NCBI GenBank assembly: GCA_013334865.1
Contig: JAAXWS010000004.1
Coordinates: forward strand, 92,755-156,754
Length of the DNA stretch: 64,000 bases
DNA from: Chlorobiaceae bacterium
GTDB lineage: Bacteria > Bacteroidota > Chlorobiia > Chlorobiales > Chlorobiaceae
Reading direction: 5' to 3'
Shown: positions 1 to 9,465 of the stretch, piece by piece
Position numbering within the stretch: the first letter of the stretch is position 1
Layout: each line of letters begins with the position of its first letter
The notes under the pieces: generated by a model
Database searches by the model: none
What the model was told of the DNA's origin: nothing
The model's input: the letters and a program-made list of their open reading frames with translations, nothing else
Made by a program: the position numbers and the translations under genes

Positions 1-1178
1 CCGTAGACCGCCTCCTCGATCACCCCTTCGAGCGACATGACATCGATGCCCCGGGCGTTGAGCACGTTTTTCGGTGAATCTCCGGCGCTGTTGACCAGCA
101 GGGCGCGGCAATCCGCAAGCCTCTCGGCCAGCGCTTCCCAGCGGTCCCTGCCGCCTCCGGGAGGGGGGGCCTGGCGTGAGTCGACCAGCGCGCAGCTCCG
201 CGTCTGTTCGTCGAGCGCGTAGACCAGGAATCGGTCGGCTTCGCCGAGGTGCTGGTTGACGAGCACTCCCTCGATGCTGGCCACGGCGATGAACGGACGG
301 TGCTCCTCGGGGTTTTTCGGCAGGCGTGAGGCTTCGGCAAGTTTCTGCATGATCTCCTCGTTGTTGATCTCGCCGATGATGCCGACCGCGTCGGCGCGGC
401 AGCGGGCGCAGTGCTTCATCTGCGGCAGCAGCTTGCCGGCTTCTTCCTGGATCTCCTTCACCATTTCCGGATGCGGCTCGGGAATGTTCTCGAACACGGT
501 CTCGGTGGTGTTGTAGTAGGGCAGGCAGTTCAGGATGTCGGCACCCATGGAGGCCACCTGGCGGGCGACTTCGACCACATGGGTGTCGTTGATGCCCGGG
601 ATGATGATCGAGTTGACCTTGGCGGTCACGCCGAGCCTCTTGAGCTTCTGCAACGCCGCGAGCTGGTTTTCGAGCAGCAGCCGGGCACCCTCGATGTCGC
701 GGTACATGCGCTTCTGGTAGCGCACCCAGGCATAGATCTCGGCGCCGATCTGCGGGTCGATGGCGTTGATCGTCAGCGTGACATGGCTCACCTTGAGTTC
801 GGCAAGCTCGTCGATGTAGGGCAGCACGTCGAGGCCGTTGGTGGCGACGCAGAGCAGCATTTCAGGATAGTGCTCCCTGACGAGGCGCAGCGTCTCCATG
901 GTCTCCTCCGGGTTGGCGAAGGGGTCGCCGGGGCCGGCGATACCGACGACCGAGATGTTCGGGGAGAGCTTGAGCGCCCCTTCGAGATAGTGCAGCGCCT
1001 GCTTCGGCGAGAGCACCTTGCTGGTGACGCCGGGGCGGTTCTCGTTCATGCAGTCGAACTTCCGGTTGCAGTAGTTGCACTGGATGTTGCATTTCGGCGC
1101 GACCGGCAGGTGGATGCGTCCGAACTTGTGCCTCGACGAGTCGTTGAAACAGGGATGGTTCTGGATGTTGAGTGTCAT
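1..1178 (-). CDS. nifB: NifB, FeMo-cofactor biosynthesis radical SAM protein (3' end beyond window)
   Basis: NifB makes NifB-co, the 8Fe core of the nitrogenase cofactor, by SAM radical chemistry. The translation starts MTLNIQNHPCF and has the radical SAM motif CNIQCNYC (Cys at about 30, 34 and 37), then a conserved AGPGDPFANPEET stretch. After about residue 300 comes a NifX/NafY-like domain (FIAVASIEGVLVNQHLGEA) that probably holds the cofactor. ATG at 1178 is preceded by AGGGAG at a normal distance. It lies 14 bp after nifN, so it is the last visible gene of the nif operon. The reading frame is still open at base 1, so the C-terminus is missing from the window. Confidence 0.95.
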   Translation of the reverse strand, partial: MTLNIQNHPCFNDSSRHKFGRIHLPVAPKCNIQCNYCNRKFDCMNENRPGVTSKVLSPKQALHYLEGALKLSPNISVVGIAGPGDPFANPEETMETLRLVREHYPEMLLCVATNGLDVLPYIDELAELKVSHVTLTINAIDPQIGAEIYAWVRYQKRMYRDIEGARLLLENQLAALQKLKRLGVTAKVNSIIIPGINDTHVVEVARQVASMGADILNCLPYYNTTETVFENIPEPHPEMVKEIQEEAGKLLPQMKHCARCRADAVGIIGEINNEEIMQKLAEASRLPKNPEEHRPFIAVASIEGVLVNQHLGEADRFLVYALDEQTRSCALVDSRQAPPPGGGRDRWEALAERLADCRALLVNSAGDSPKNVLNARGIDVMSLEGVIEEAVY

Positions 1179-1192
1179 GGTGGTGTTCTCCC

Positions 1193-2566
1193 TTACATGT
1201 ACGTATAGCCGATTGGCGAAGAGTTCTGGCGTTGTTCGATGACCGTGTTGACGATTCGGTCGAAAAGCTCCTGGGTCCCCCGGTAGCCGATATGGTGCAG
1301 GCGCTGGCCGCCGAAGCGGTCGTGGATCGGGAAGCCGATCCTGAGGAGCGGCAGCTCGTGGCGCTTCGACATGGCGAATCCCTTGCTGTTGCCGATGAGG
1401 AGGTCCGGCTTGAGTTCGTCCGCCTCATGTTCGATGTCCACGAAGTCCACGCCTTCGCGGACCTTGATGCCGAGCTCGTCCAGTTCCGGGACAAGTTCCT
1501 GCAGACGCTTCTTCATCTGGCCGCTCTTGCCGCCCGAGGCGCAGAGCACCGGCACAACGCCGATCTCGCTCAGGAAGGCGGCCATGGAGATCACCAGGTC
1601 CTCTTCGCCGTAGAGGAACGCCCGCCTGCCGAAGACGTACTTGTGCCCGTCGGCGTAGGCGTCGACGAGGCGCCGGCGTTCGTCCTCGTAGAGCTCCGGC
1701 ATCGGCTTTTCGGTCAGCTGCTCCAGCGCCTCGAAAAACCGGTCGGTCGCCTTGATGCCGATGGGGAGCGGCAGGTGGATGCGTGGCACGCCGAAATGCT
1801 CTTCAAGGTAGCCGGCGGCAGACTTGCCGGACTCGAGCGTCGAGCCGAACTCGATGCTGGCCGATGCGCTGCCCGTGTCTTCGATGGCCCGCGCCGGGGT
1901 GCCTCCCGGAGGGATACGGTGGTACTCCGCCCAGGGGCCGCCGTCGAGCGTCTGCGAGTAGTCCGGCAGCAGCACGAAGGGCATGCCGAACGCGGTCAGT
2001 ATCTCTTTCATGTAGCGGATGTCTGCCGGAGAGATCATGCCGGGGAAGAGGTTCACCAGCTTCCTTTTCGGGCCCTCCGCGGCGAAGGTCTTCACGGCCG
2101 ACCGGACGGCAGCGTGGAAGCCGTCGATGTGCGTGCCGCTGTAGCTCGGCGTCGACGCGAAGATCATTGCCGGCAGCTGGCCCTCGCCGCCCATGATCGC
2201 TTCATACTCCTTCAGGATCATCGGCACGTCGTCGCCGATGGTCTCCGACAGGCAGGTGGTGGCGATGCCGATCACCTCCGGCTTGTACTGCTGCGAGACG
2301 TTCTTCAGGCCGAGCTTCAGGTTGTGGCTGCCGCCGAAGACGGCGGTTTCCTCGTTGAAGTTCGACGATGCGATATCGATCGGCTCCTTGTAGTGGCTGA
2401 TCAGGTAGCGCCTGATGTAGGTGGCGCACCCCTGTGATCCGTGCAGGAATGGCACGCACTTCTCGATGCCCCTGAAAGCCAGGCAGGCGCCCAGGGGGTT
2501 GCAGAGCTTGCAGGCGTTCTGCGTCGCGGTCTTGGCCGTTGCGGCCGATGCAGCTGGTTTGGTCAT
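1193..2566 (-). CDS. nifN: NifN, nitrogenase cofactor scaffold beta-like subunit
   Basis: NifN forms the NifEN scaffold with NifE, on which NifB-co matures. It is NifK-like, with N-terminal cysteines at about 19, 22, 28, 37 and 47 and the TTCLSETIGDD motif (Cys about 105). I chose ATG 2566, giving 457 aa, because it overlaps the nifE stop as ATGA and sits behind GGAGG. An upstream in-frame start would add 11 residues inside nifE. The ATGA overlap implies translational coupling of the two scaffold subunits. It is followed by nifB after 14 bp. Confidence 0.95.
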   Translation of the reverse strand: MTKPAASAATAKTATQNACKLCNPLGACLAFRGIEKCVPFLHGSQGCATYIRRYLISHYKEPIDIASSNFNEETAVFGGSHNLKLGLKNVSQQYKPEVIGIATTCLSETIGDDVPMILKEYEAIMGGEGQLPAMIFASTPSYSGTHIDGFHAAVRSAVKTFAAEGPKRKLVNLFPGMISPADIRYMKEILTAFGMPFVLLPDYSQTLDGGPWAEYHRIPPGGTPARAIEDTGSASASIEFGSTLESGKSAAGYLEEHFGVPRIHLPLPIGIKATDRFFEALEQLTEKPMPELYEDERRRLVDAYADGHKYVFGRRAFLYGEEDLVISMAAFLSEIGVVPVLCASGGKSGQMKKRLQELVPELDELGIKVREGVDFVDIEHEADELKPDLLIGNSKGFAMSKRHELPLLRIGFPIHDRFGGQRLHHIGYRGTQELFDRIVNTVIEQRQNSSPIGYTYM

Positions 2567-3930
2567 TTGAGGCCTCCTTTTCTCGGGGCGAACTGCCATA
2601 CGGGGCTCATCACCGATTCATAAACTTCCTTGGCAAAATTGTACATGCCGACGAATCCGGCCAGCGGGATCTTCCGCTCGTGGTTGTGGTCGCAGAAGCC
2701 GACGCCGAGCTTGAAGGCGATCGGGCGCTCCTTGACGCCGCCGATGAGCAGGTCGGCCTCCTTTTCGAGCACGAACTTGGAGAGCTCCACCGGGTTCGAG
2801 TCGTCGACGATCACCGTGCCCTCGTCGCACATCTCCTTCAGCCGGCGGTAGTCGTCCTTGTTGCCGGTCTGGGAGCCGGCGAGCACCACCGACATGCCGA
2901 CCGTGCGAAGCGCCTTGATGAGCGAGAAGGTCTTGAAGGCGCCGCCGACGTAGATCGCCGCCTTTTTGCCGGTCAGGGCGGCTTTGAACTTCTGCATCTC
3001 CGGATAGTATTTCCGGATCTCGTCGCGCACGATCTCCTTGGCCCTTTCCATGATCTCCGGCCTGTCGGGGAAGAGGGCCGCCACGTCGTAGAGCGACTTG
3101 GACATGTCTTCGAAACCGAAGTAGGAGACGCGGATGTAGGGGATCCCGTACTTCTCTTCCATATCCCTGGCCAGCGTGGTCATCGAGCCGGAGCACTGCA
3201 CCACGTTCAGGGTTGCGCCGTGCGAACGCCGTATGTCGTCGATCCTGCCGTCGCCGGTCATGGTGGCGACGACCTGGATGCCCATTTTCTCGTAATATTC
3301 CCGGATGATCCAGGCTTCCCCCGCGAGGTTGAACTCGCCGAGGATATTGATGCTGTAGTTGCTGATCCCCTCGGTCGAACCGGTGCCGATCAGTTTCATG
3401 AGGGCCGAGCAGGCGGCTTTGTAGCCATCCTTCTTGGTGCCCTTGAATCCTTCGGAATGCACCGGCATGACCGGGATTCCCTTTTCCTTTGCCACTTTCT
3501 TGCAGACGGCCTCGATATCGTCGCCGATCAGGCCGATGATGCAGGTCGAATAGATGAATGCCGCTTTCGGCTGGTACTGGTCGATCAGTTCGACGAGCGA
3601 GCGGTAGAGCTTTTTCTCTCCTCCGTAGATGACATCCATCTCCTGAAGGTCGGTCGAGAAGCTCAGGCGGTGCAGCTCCGGTCCCGAAGAGACGGCGCCG
3701 CGGATGTCCCAGGTGTAGGCCGCGCAGCCGATCGGCCCGTGGACGATGTGGATGGCGTCGGCGACAGGGTAGAGGACCACGCGGGAGCCGCAGAAGACGC
3801 AGGCACGCTGGCTGACGGAGCCGGAAAGGCTCGTCTTGTCGCAGGCGATCTCGACCTCGGGGCCGTCCTGCCTCTTTTCGTACACCTGGCCTTCCCTGCC
3901 CTCGAGGAGGGCGATGTTGTGCGTGTCCAT
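2563..3930 (-). CDS. nifE: NifE, nitrogenase cofactor scaffold alpha-like subunit
   Basis: NifE is the alpha-like half of the NifEN scaffold. The 455-aa protein has CVFC (Cys 44 and 47), HGPIGC (Cys 69) and STCIIGLIGDD (Cys 130), which are NifD-like cluster-binding positions. FSTDLQEMDVIYGGEKKL is a NifE/NifD family signature. It overlaps nifN by 4 bp and follows nifK after a 97-bp spacer holding a short 9-bp-period repeat. The start at 3930 has only a weak ribosome-binding site. Confidence 0.95.
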   Translation of the reverse strand: MDTHNIALLEGREGQVYEKRQDGPEVEIACDKTSLSGSVSQRACVFCGSRVVLYPVADAIHIVHGPIGCAAYTWDIRGAVSSGPELHRLSFSTDLQEMDVIYGGEKKLYRSLVELIDQYQPKAAFIYSTCIIGLIGDDIEAVCKKVAKEKGIPVMPVHSEGFKGTKKDGYKAACSALMKLIGTGSTEGISNYSINILGEFNLAGEAWIIREYYEKMGIQVVATMTGDGRIDDIRRSHGATLNVVQCSGSMTTLARDMEEKYGIPYIRVSYFGFEDMSKSLYDVAALFPDRPEIMERAKEIVRDEIRKYYPEMQKFKAALTGKKAAIYVGGAFKTFSLIKALRTVGMSVVLAGSQTGNKDDYRRLKEMCDEGTVIVDDSNPVELSKFVLEKEADLLIGGVKERPIAFKLGVGFCDHNHERKIPLAGFVGMYNFAKEVYESVMSPVWQFAPRKGGLK

Positions 3931-3987
3931 GGTTTACTCATTTTCAGTTTGTCAAGAGCCGGCCCCGGCAGCGCCGGGACCGCCCCT

Positions 3988-4026
3988 GTTGTCCTTTTCG
4001 TCCTTGATGTCCCTGAAGTCCCTTCT
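3988..4026. repeat. 9-bp-period GTCC repeat in the nifK-nifE spacer
   Basis: About four units of the form GTCCTTTTC, GTCCTTGAT, GTCCCTGAA and GTCCCTTCT lie just downstream of the nifK stop (minus strand). The same pattern recurs at 42941-43050 and 46071-46168, where two inverted copies can form a hairpin. Only one orientation is present here. Just before it (about 3960-3980) is a short GC-rich palindrome, CCCCGGC..GCCGGG. Confidence 0.6.
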
Positions 4027-4027
4027 C

Positions 4028-5407
4028 TTACATTACCAACTCGAACTTCTCCTCCAGCGCCGTGCGGTCCTGACGGTCCATGAGCACGCTGAGGATCTTT
4101 TCGACCAGCCTCAGGCCGCCCTTGTACCCGACGTTCGGGAAGTAGCTGTGGCCGATGCGGTCCAGGATCGGGAATCCGAACCTGACGAACGGGATGTCCT
4201 CGTCACGGGCGATGTACTTGCCGTAGGTGTTGCCGATGAGCAGGTCGACCGGTTCGTTCTTGATCCACTGGTGGAGCAGGAACATGTCGGCATTGAGCCC
4301 GTTCTTGAAGTTGGCGTATGGGGCACGCTCGAGGATCTCCTTCATGCGCTTCTCGAACCTCTGGCCGGGGGTGCCGCTGACGATGTGCACCGGCTTCATG
4401 TTCAGGTCGAGCAGGAATTCAGTAAGCGGGATCAGCTGGTCGGGGTCGCCGAACAGGGCCACCTTCTTGCCGTGGAAGTACTGCTCCATGTCGGCCATCA
4501 CGTCGACGAGGCGTCCGCGCTCGGCGGTGATCTCCGCAGGAACCTTCACGCCGGCCGCTTTGCTGAGCGACACGATGAAGCGGTCGGTCGCCGACAGGCC
4601 GATGGGCATGTCGATCGTCTCGAAGGGCACCTTGCACTTCTTGTCGAGCGCGATTGCCGCCGGTTCGGCGCTGATGCAGCCCAGGGCAATCGAGCACTTG
4701 CTGTCGCCGGTGCTCTTCAGCTCGTCGACGGTGACGCCCCCCTTCGGGTAGATCTCGTGCTTGCCGGTCTGCGGTGCGTCGAGTACGTCGGAGGTGTCCG
4801 GGAAGAGGACGATCTTGGTCCCCATGGCCTTGGCGATATCCTTGATTTCGCGCATGTCCGAGGGTTCCATCCATCCTGCGACGATGTTGATCTGCTCTTT
4901 CTTCTCGCCGGTCGATACGGCGAACTGCTCGGCCATGCCGGTCACCATGTTGGCGTAACCGGTGATGTGCGAACCGACGAAGCTCGGGGTGCTCGCATAG
5001 ATCACGTACTTGCCCGCAGGGATTTTGCCGTCGTCGCTGGCCTTCTTGGTGATCTGCTGCAAGTCGTCGCCGATGGTTTCGGACAGGCAGGTCGAGTGCA
5101 CCGCGATGATGTCGGGATCGTAGACCGAGAAGATGGTCTCGATGGACTGGAGCAGGTTGGCCTGGCCGCCGAACACCGAAGCGCCTTCGGTGAACGAGCT
5201 GGTTGCCGCCATGACCGGCTCCTTGTAGTGCCTGGTCAGGGTGCTGCGGTGGTAGGAGCAGCAGCCCTGCGAGCCGTGGCTGTGGGGCAGGCAGCCATGG
5301 ATGCCGAGCGCGGCGTACATGGCGCCGATCGGCTGGCAGGTCTTGGCCGGGTTGATCGTCAGACCTTCCCGCAGCATGACCTCTTTTGGTGTGTGTCGTA
5401 ATAACAT
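4028..5407 (-). CDS. nifK: Nitrogenase MoFe protein beta subunit NifK
   Basis: NifK is the beta subunit of dinitrogenase and shares the P-cluster with NifD. The P-cluster cysteines are visible at about 24 (AKTCQPIGA), 49/50 (GSQGCC) and 107 (HSTCLSETIGDD). At 459 aa it lacks the N-terminal extension of proteobacterial NifK, as in clostridial and green sulfur types. The ATG lies downstream of GGAGACC. It is 71 bp downstream of nifD and upstream of nifE, in the usual DKEN order. Confidence 0.97.
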   Translation of the reverse strand: MLLRHTPKEVMLREGLTINPAKTCQPIGAMYAALGIHGCLPHSHGSQGCCSYHRSTLTRHYKEPVMAATSSFTEGASVFGGQANLLQSIETIFSVYDPDIIAVHSTCLSETIGDDLQQITKKASDDGKIPAGKYVIYASTPSFVGSHITGYANMVTGMAEQFAVSTGEKKEQINIVAGWMEPSDMREIKDIAKAMGTKIVLFPDTSDVLDAPQTGKHEIYPKGGVTVDELKSTGDSKCSIALGCISAEPAAIALDKKCKVPFETIDMPIGLSATDRFIVSLSKAAGVKVPAEITAERGRLVDVMADMEQYFHGKKVALFGDPDQLIPLTEFLLDLNMKPVHIVSGTPGQRFEKRMKEILERAPYANFKNGLNADMFLLHQWIKNEPVDLLIGNTYGKYIARDEDIPFVRFGFPILDRIGHSYFPNVGYKGGLRLVEKILSVLMDRQDRTALEEKFELVM

Positions 5408-5478
5408 GATTCGATGGTCTCCTGTTTTGGATCACCGGACAGGTTTCCTGCCGGTGATCCCTGATTTTCATTCACTCC

Positions 5479-7107
5479 TTATGCGACGTAGCTGGCTTCC
5501 AGGGCCTCGGCGCCTTCCTTTTCCCACGGCGCCTTGATGAGCTTCCATACCGGGTTGTTGACCATGCGGTCGATATCCTTGTAGAAGTTCACCGCACCTT
5601 CAAAGCCGGTGTAGGGGCCGCCGTAGTCGTAGCTGTGGAGCTGCTTGAGCGGCACGCCCATCTTCTGGACCACATACTTCTCCTTGATGCCGGCGCAGAA
5701 GATGTCGGGCTTGTAGAGTTCGATCAGCTTTTCGGACTCGTAGTGGCTGACGTCGTCGACGACCAGCGACTTTTTGACCATCTGCTTCATCATGCCCTCG
5801 TAGCCGTTGATCTCCAGGCCCTTGGCCTTCAGCTCTTCCAGTTCGGCTTCGCTCTTCCTCGGGTTGTAGAGTTCAGGGTCGGCCGTAATCTTCAGCTCCT
5901 CGATGTTCTTGCTGTCGGCGTCGATCTTGATGCTCGGAAGCACTTCGCGGCCTTCGTAGTCGTCGCGGTGCGCGAACTCGTATCCTGCGGCCACGGTCGT
6001 CATGCCGAGCTCCGTGAAGAGGTCCTGGTAGTGGTGGGCGCGCGAGCCTCCGACGAAGAGCATGGCGGTCTTGCCCTCGGTCCTCGGACGGATCTCGTCG
6101 ATGATCGCCTTCACCTTCGGCATCTCCTCGGCAATCACCTCTTCGACGCGTGCCTTGAGCCCTGCGTCGCCGAAGTATTCGGCGATCTTGCGCAGCGACT
6201 TGGCGCTCGATTCGGCGCCGACGAAGTTGACCTTCATCCATGGAATACCGTATTTGGTCTCCATCATGTCGCCCATGTAGTTGATCGAGCGGTGGCAGAG
6301 GATGACGTTCAGGTCAGCCATGTGCGAGTTTTCGATCGCGCCGACCGTCGAGTTGCCGCTGAACGAGGCGACCAGCGTGATGCCGCACTTTTCGAACAGT
6401 CGCTCGATTTCGAAGGCGTCGCCGCCGATGTTGTACTCGCCGAGCAGGTTCAGCTTGAACTTGCCTTCCACAGGCGCGTTGTTGTTGCCGACCATGTGCT
6501 TGAACACGCCGTTGTTGGCGATGTGGTGGCCCGCCGACTGGCTGACGCCGCGGTAGCCTTCGCAGCTGAATCCGAACACGTTGCAGTCGCCGAGTTTCTC
6601 CTTCATCTCCCTGGCGGCGGCGTGGACGTCGTCGCCGATCAGGCCGACCGGGCAGGTCGAGAAGATGGCGATGGCCTTCGGGTGGAAGAGGTCATAGGCC
6701 TCCTGGATCGCCTGCTTCAGCTTCTTTTCGCCGCCGAAGACCACGTTCTCCTCCTGCATATCCGTCGAAAAGCAGTAGGGGATGAAGTTTTCGTCGGTCG
6801 GGCTTTCCGGCCTGGTCTGGTTGCGGCGCGTCAGCCAGCTGTAGAAGCTGCAGCCGATCGGGCCGTGCGTGATGTTCACGATGTCGCGGGTCGGCCCGAG
6901 GACCACACCCTTGCATCCGGCGTAGGAACAGCCGCGCTGCGTGATGATGCCCGGCACGGTACGGACGTTCGCCTGGACTTCAGGGATCGTCTCCGGGTCG
7001 TTGATCACGATCGACTTGCTGCGCTTCTTGGCAACCTTGGCCGGATACTTGTTGATCAGTTCCTCCTTGATGAGGGATGGATCTGGTAAATGTATTTTCG
7101 CCTGCAT
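5479..7107 (-). CDS. nifD: Nitrogenase MoFe protein alpha subunit NifD
   Basis: NifD holds FeMo-cofactor and part of the P-cluster. P-cluster cysteines are at about 60 (QRGCSYAGC), 86 (HGPIGC) and 152 (STCPVGLIGDD). The cofactor Cys lies in NVILCHRSINYMGD and the cofactor His in QLHSYDYGGPYTG. At 542 aa it is longer than proteobacterial NifD (about 480-490). The extra length lies mainly around residues 370-430, the charged stretch with KSEAELEELKAKG. This matches the insertion known from clostridial-type NifD and fits the nifI-containing operon class. Confidence 0.97.
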   Translation of the reverse strand: MQAKIHLPDPSLIKEELINKYPAKVAKKRSKSIVINDPETIPEVQANVRTVPGIITQRGCSYAGCKGVVLGPTRDIVNITHGPIGCSFYSWLTRRNQTRPESPTDENFIPYCFSTDMQEENVVFGGEKKLKQAIQEAYDLFHPKAIAIFSTCPVGLIGDDVHAAAREMKEKLGDCNVFGFSCEGYRGVSQSAGHHIANNGVFKHMVGNNNAPVEGKFKLNLLGEYNIGGDAFEIERLFEKCGITLVASFSGNSTVGAIENSHMADLNVILCHRSINYMGDMMETKYGIPWMKVNFVGAESSAKSLRKIAEYFGDAGLKARVEEVIAEEMPKVKAIIDEIRPRTEGKTAMLFVGGSRAHHYQDLFTELGMTTVAAGYEFAHRDDYEGREVLPSIKIDADSKNIEELKITADPELYNPRKSEAELEELKAKGLEINGYEGMMKQMVKKSLVVDDVSHYESEKLIELYKPDIFCAGIKEKYVVQKMGVPLKQLHSYDYGGPYTGFEGAVNFYKDIDRMVNNPVWKLIKAPWEKEGAEALEASYVA

Positions 7108-7145
7108 TGTGCTTCTCTCCGTTTACACCTTGATTGTTTCTCTCC

Positions 7146-7523
7146 TTAGTTCAGCGCTTCGTTGCCTTCCTCGCCGGTCCTGACCCTGATCGTATCGAGG
7201 ATCGGTGTGACGAAGATCTTGCCGTCGCCGGGCTTGCCTGTCTGGTTGGTCCTGATGATCGTGTCTATCGCCAGTTGGCACAGATCATCGGGGACGACCA
7301 CGGTCAGGATCCTCTTGGCTACGAGCCTCGGGGCGTTGCCAAGCTGGGCTATCGCCTCGGGGTGGCCGGCTTCGGCGCCCTGGAGAATGTCGAAGTGAAC
7401 CTGGCCCTTGCCGCGCCCCATCACCCTTCCCGTTGCCGTGAAGGCGGGGATGCCGGCATCGATGAGCGCTTTCTTGGTTTCGTTCACCTTGTTGATCCGG
7501 ATGACTGAAATGATCTCTTTCAT
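7146..7523 (-). CDS. nifI2: NifI2, nitrogenase-specific PII protein
   Basis: This 125-aa GlnB-family protein starts MKEIISVIRINKVNETKKAL. The glycine-rich T-loop-side region GRVMGRGKGQVHFDIL and the C-terminal GDGKIFVTPILDTIRVRTGE are PII features. Together with NifI1 it mediates ammonium-dependent switch-off of nitrogenase by binding NifDK, controlled by 2-oxoglutarate and ATP, as established in methanogens. The start codon overlaps the nifI1 stop as TGATG, so the two are coupled. It lies upstream of nifD. Confidence 0.93.
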   Translation of the reverse strand: MKEIISVIRINKVNETKKALIDAGIPAFTATGRVMGRGKGQVHFDILQGAEAGHPEAIAQLGNAPRLVAKRILTVVVPDDLCQLAIDTIIRTNQTGKPGDGKIFVTPILDTIRVRTGEEGNEALN

Positions 7524-7873
7524 CAGGCCTCCTTCGCTGCCAGCAGCGTTTCGCTTTCCTTGGTTCCGGAGCTGATGGTGTAGACCTCCTCGACGGCCGA
7601 AACGAAGATCTTGCCGTCGCCGAACTTGCCGTCACCGGTTTTTGCATGGTCCAGAATGGCCCGGATCACGAAATCCTTGTCGGCGTCGGGAACCACGACG
7701 AAGAGCATCTCCTTCGGGAGCTCGTCATAGACCACGTCGCCCACCCGCAGGCCGCGCTGCTTGCCTCGTCCGACCACCGAAATCTTGGTGACGGCCGGGT
7801 ATCCTGCGTCGAGCAGCCCCTGCATGACCTCGTGTACTTTTTCGGGCCTGACGATTGTTCTGATCATTAACAT
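7523..7873 (-). CDS. nifI1: NifI1, nitrogenase-specific PII protein
   Basis: This 116-aa PII-family protein is the partner of NifI2 and lies next to nifH, the normal nifH-nifI1-nifI2-nifD order. Visible family features are MIRTIVRPEKVHEV, VVGRGKQRGL and GDGKFGDGKIFVSAVEEVYTISSG. ATG 7873 is preceded by AGGAG; a second ATG lies two codons in. A hairpin-rich 101-bp spacer separates it from nifH and could lower downstream expression relative to nifH. Confidence 0.93.
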   Translation of the reverse strand: MLMIRTIVRPEKVHEVMQGLLDAGYPAVTKISVVGRGKQRGLRVGDVVYDELPKEMLFVVVPDADKDFVIRAILDHAKTGDGKFGDGKIFVSAVEEVYTISSGTKESETLLAAKEA

Positions 7874-7917
7874 GTGTGTGTTCTCCTGTTTCTTGTTTTC
7901 TGTTTTACTTTGCCACA

Positions 7918-7971
7918 GCCCCGTAGGGGCGTCCTATGGGTAGCGCAGGGTGCCGCGGAGCAAACCCTGGG
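7918..7971. repeat. REP-like double hairpin in the nifH-nifI1 spacer
   Basis: Two palindromes lie back to back: GCCCCGTAGGGGC (7918-7930), and CAGGGT...ACCCTGG (arms about 7946-7951 and 7964-7970). They are joined by GTCCTATGGGTAG. I recall this composite as a dispersed repeat in many bacterial genomes. It ends only 3 bp from the nifH stop. On the nif mRNA it would form a strong 3' structure behind nifH. Confidence 0.65.
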
Positions 7972-7974
7972 CGG

Positions 7975-8811
<837 letters not shown>

Positions 8812-8884
8812 TTAAGTTATCGTGTTTGCTTTTGTGAAATATTCAGGATGGTAGTTTGGATAGCCTGAATAATTAAGGTAATAG

Positions 8885-8902
8885 TTGCAATTCTTGTGCC
8901 AA
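8885..8902 (-). promoter_or_regulatory. Sigma-54 promoter of the nif operon
   Basis: On the minus strand the sequence reads TTGGCAC-AAGAA-TTGCAA. This is a complete match to the sigma-54 consensus TGGCAC-N5-TTGCA, with the -24 GG at 8900-8899 and the -12 GC at 8888-8887. Predicted transcription starts near 8875, leaving a leader of about 75 nt before nifH. NifA, encoded 3.2 kb away, is the likely activator. I found no exact TGT-N10-ACA NifA site in the next 200 bp. Confidence 0.9.
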
Positions 8903-9465
8903 GATAAGGTGGTGGTGCAGGATTATTTTTCATTGTGACGGTGGTTCTGTGATAAATGACTGAATTGCATGGTGTTAAACGCGGTGATCAAAAAACTGAG
9001 GATTGGCAGACTGGGTTAACGGGTGGTGGTTTTGCCTTGATAATCCAGGAATTATCCTACAGAAGGGTAGGAAATGGTTTGTTTCTACCCTTCTGTAGGA
9101 TTTTGTCCTTCATGGCGTTCATTTCATTTCCATGAAACAGCGGATGTGGAGCCGGGTGTTTCGCATTTGCTCATGGTTTTCCGGAAGGGACGTGAGGGTT
9201 TTCATCGTCGTGGATTTTCCGGGAGCCGGAAAAGGCACAAAAATGTAGGAAATTGCGTAAGCTGGTTTTTTGCACAGGAACCGGACGGAACCTGATGTTG
9301 TTGCAAAGTAAAAGCCCGGCAGCTTGAAGATGTTGTGGCTGATAATGGTATGCCGTTCAAGGCGAGCTAGCCCGGGAACAAGCATTTCAGATGCATCGTT
9401 CGGGGCTATCATTGCCTGCCTGAACCCGTTGTTTACAGCTCATTTTGTCAACCAATCCGGATCTC
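8903..9465. other. Intergenic region between the nifH promoter and the pentad-repeat gene
   Basis: I see no convincing gene here. Short open frames on both strands (9074-9295 plus, 9119-9412 minus) lack ribosome-binding sites and family features. The notable element is the 17-bp-arm inverted repeat at 9054-9101. Confidence 0.6.
9054..9101. promoter_or_regulatory. Perfect 17-bp inverted repeat upstream of nifH
   Basis: The arm ATCCTACAGAAGGGTAG (9054-9070) is repeated exactly as its reverse complement at 9085-9101, with a 14-bp AT-rich centre. The right arm runs into TTTT on the plus strand. It lies about 150 bp upstream of the nifH -24 element, a normal distance for an upstream activator site. 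A terminator is the alternative, but no plus-strand gene precedes it. Confidence 0.6.

Noticed and set aside
411..1208. Plus-strand ORF opposite nifB
   Set aside because: A shadow of nifB in codon-biased DNA.
2539..4083. Long plus-strand ORF (514 aa) opposite nifE
   Set aside because: A shadow of nifE in GC-rich DNA; no family motifs and it opposes a clear gene.
8903..9101. Classical NifA upstream sites TGT-N10-ACA
   Set aside because: Several TGT triplets were checked, but none has ACA at the right distance.
9119..9412. Minus-strand ORF of 97 aa upstream of nifH
   Set aside because: No recognisable domain or ribosome-binding site, and it overlaps another random frame.
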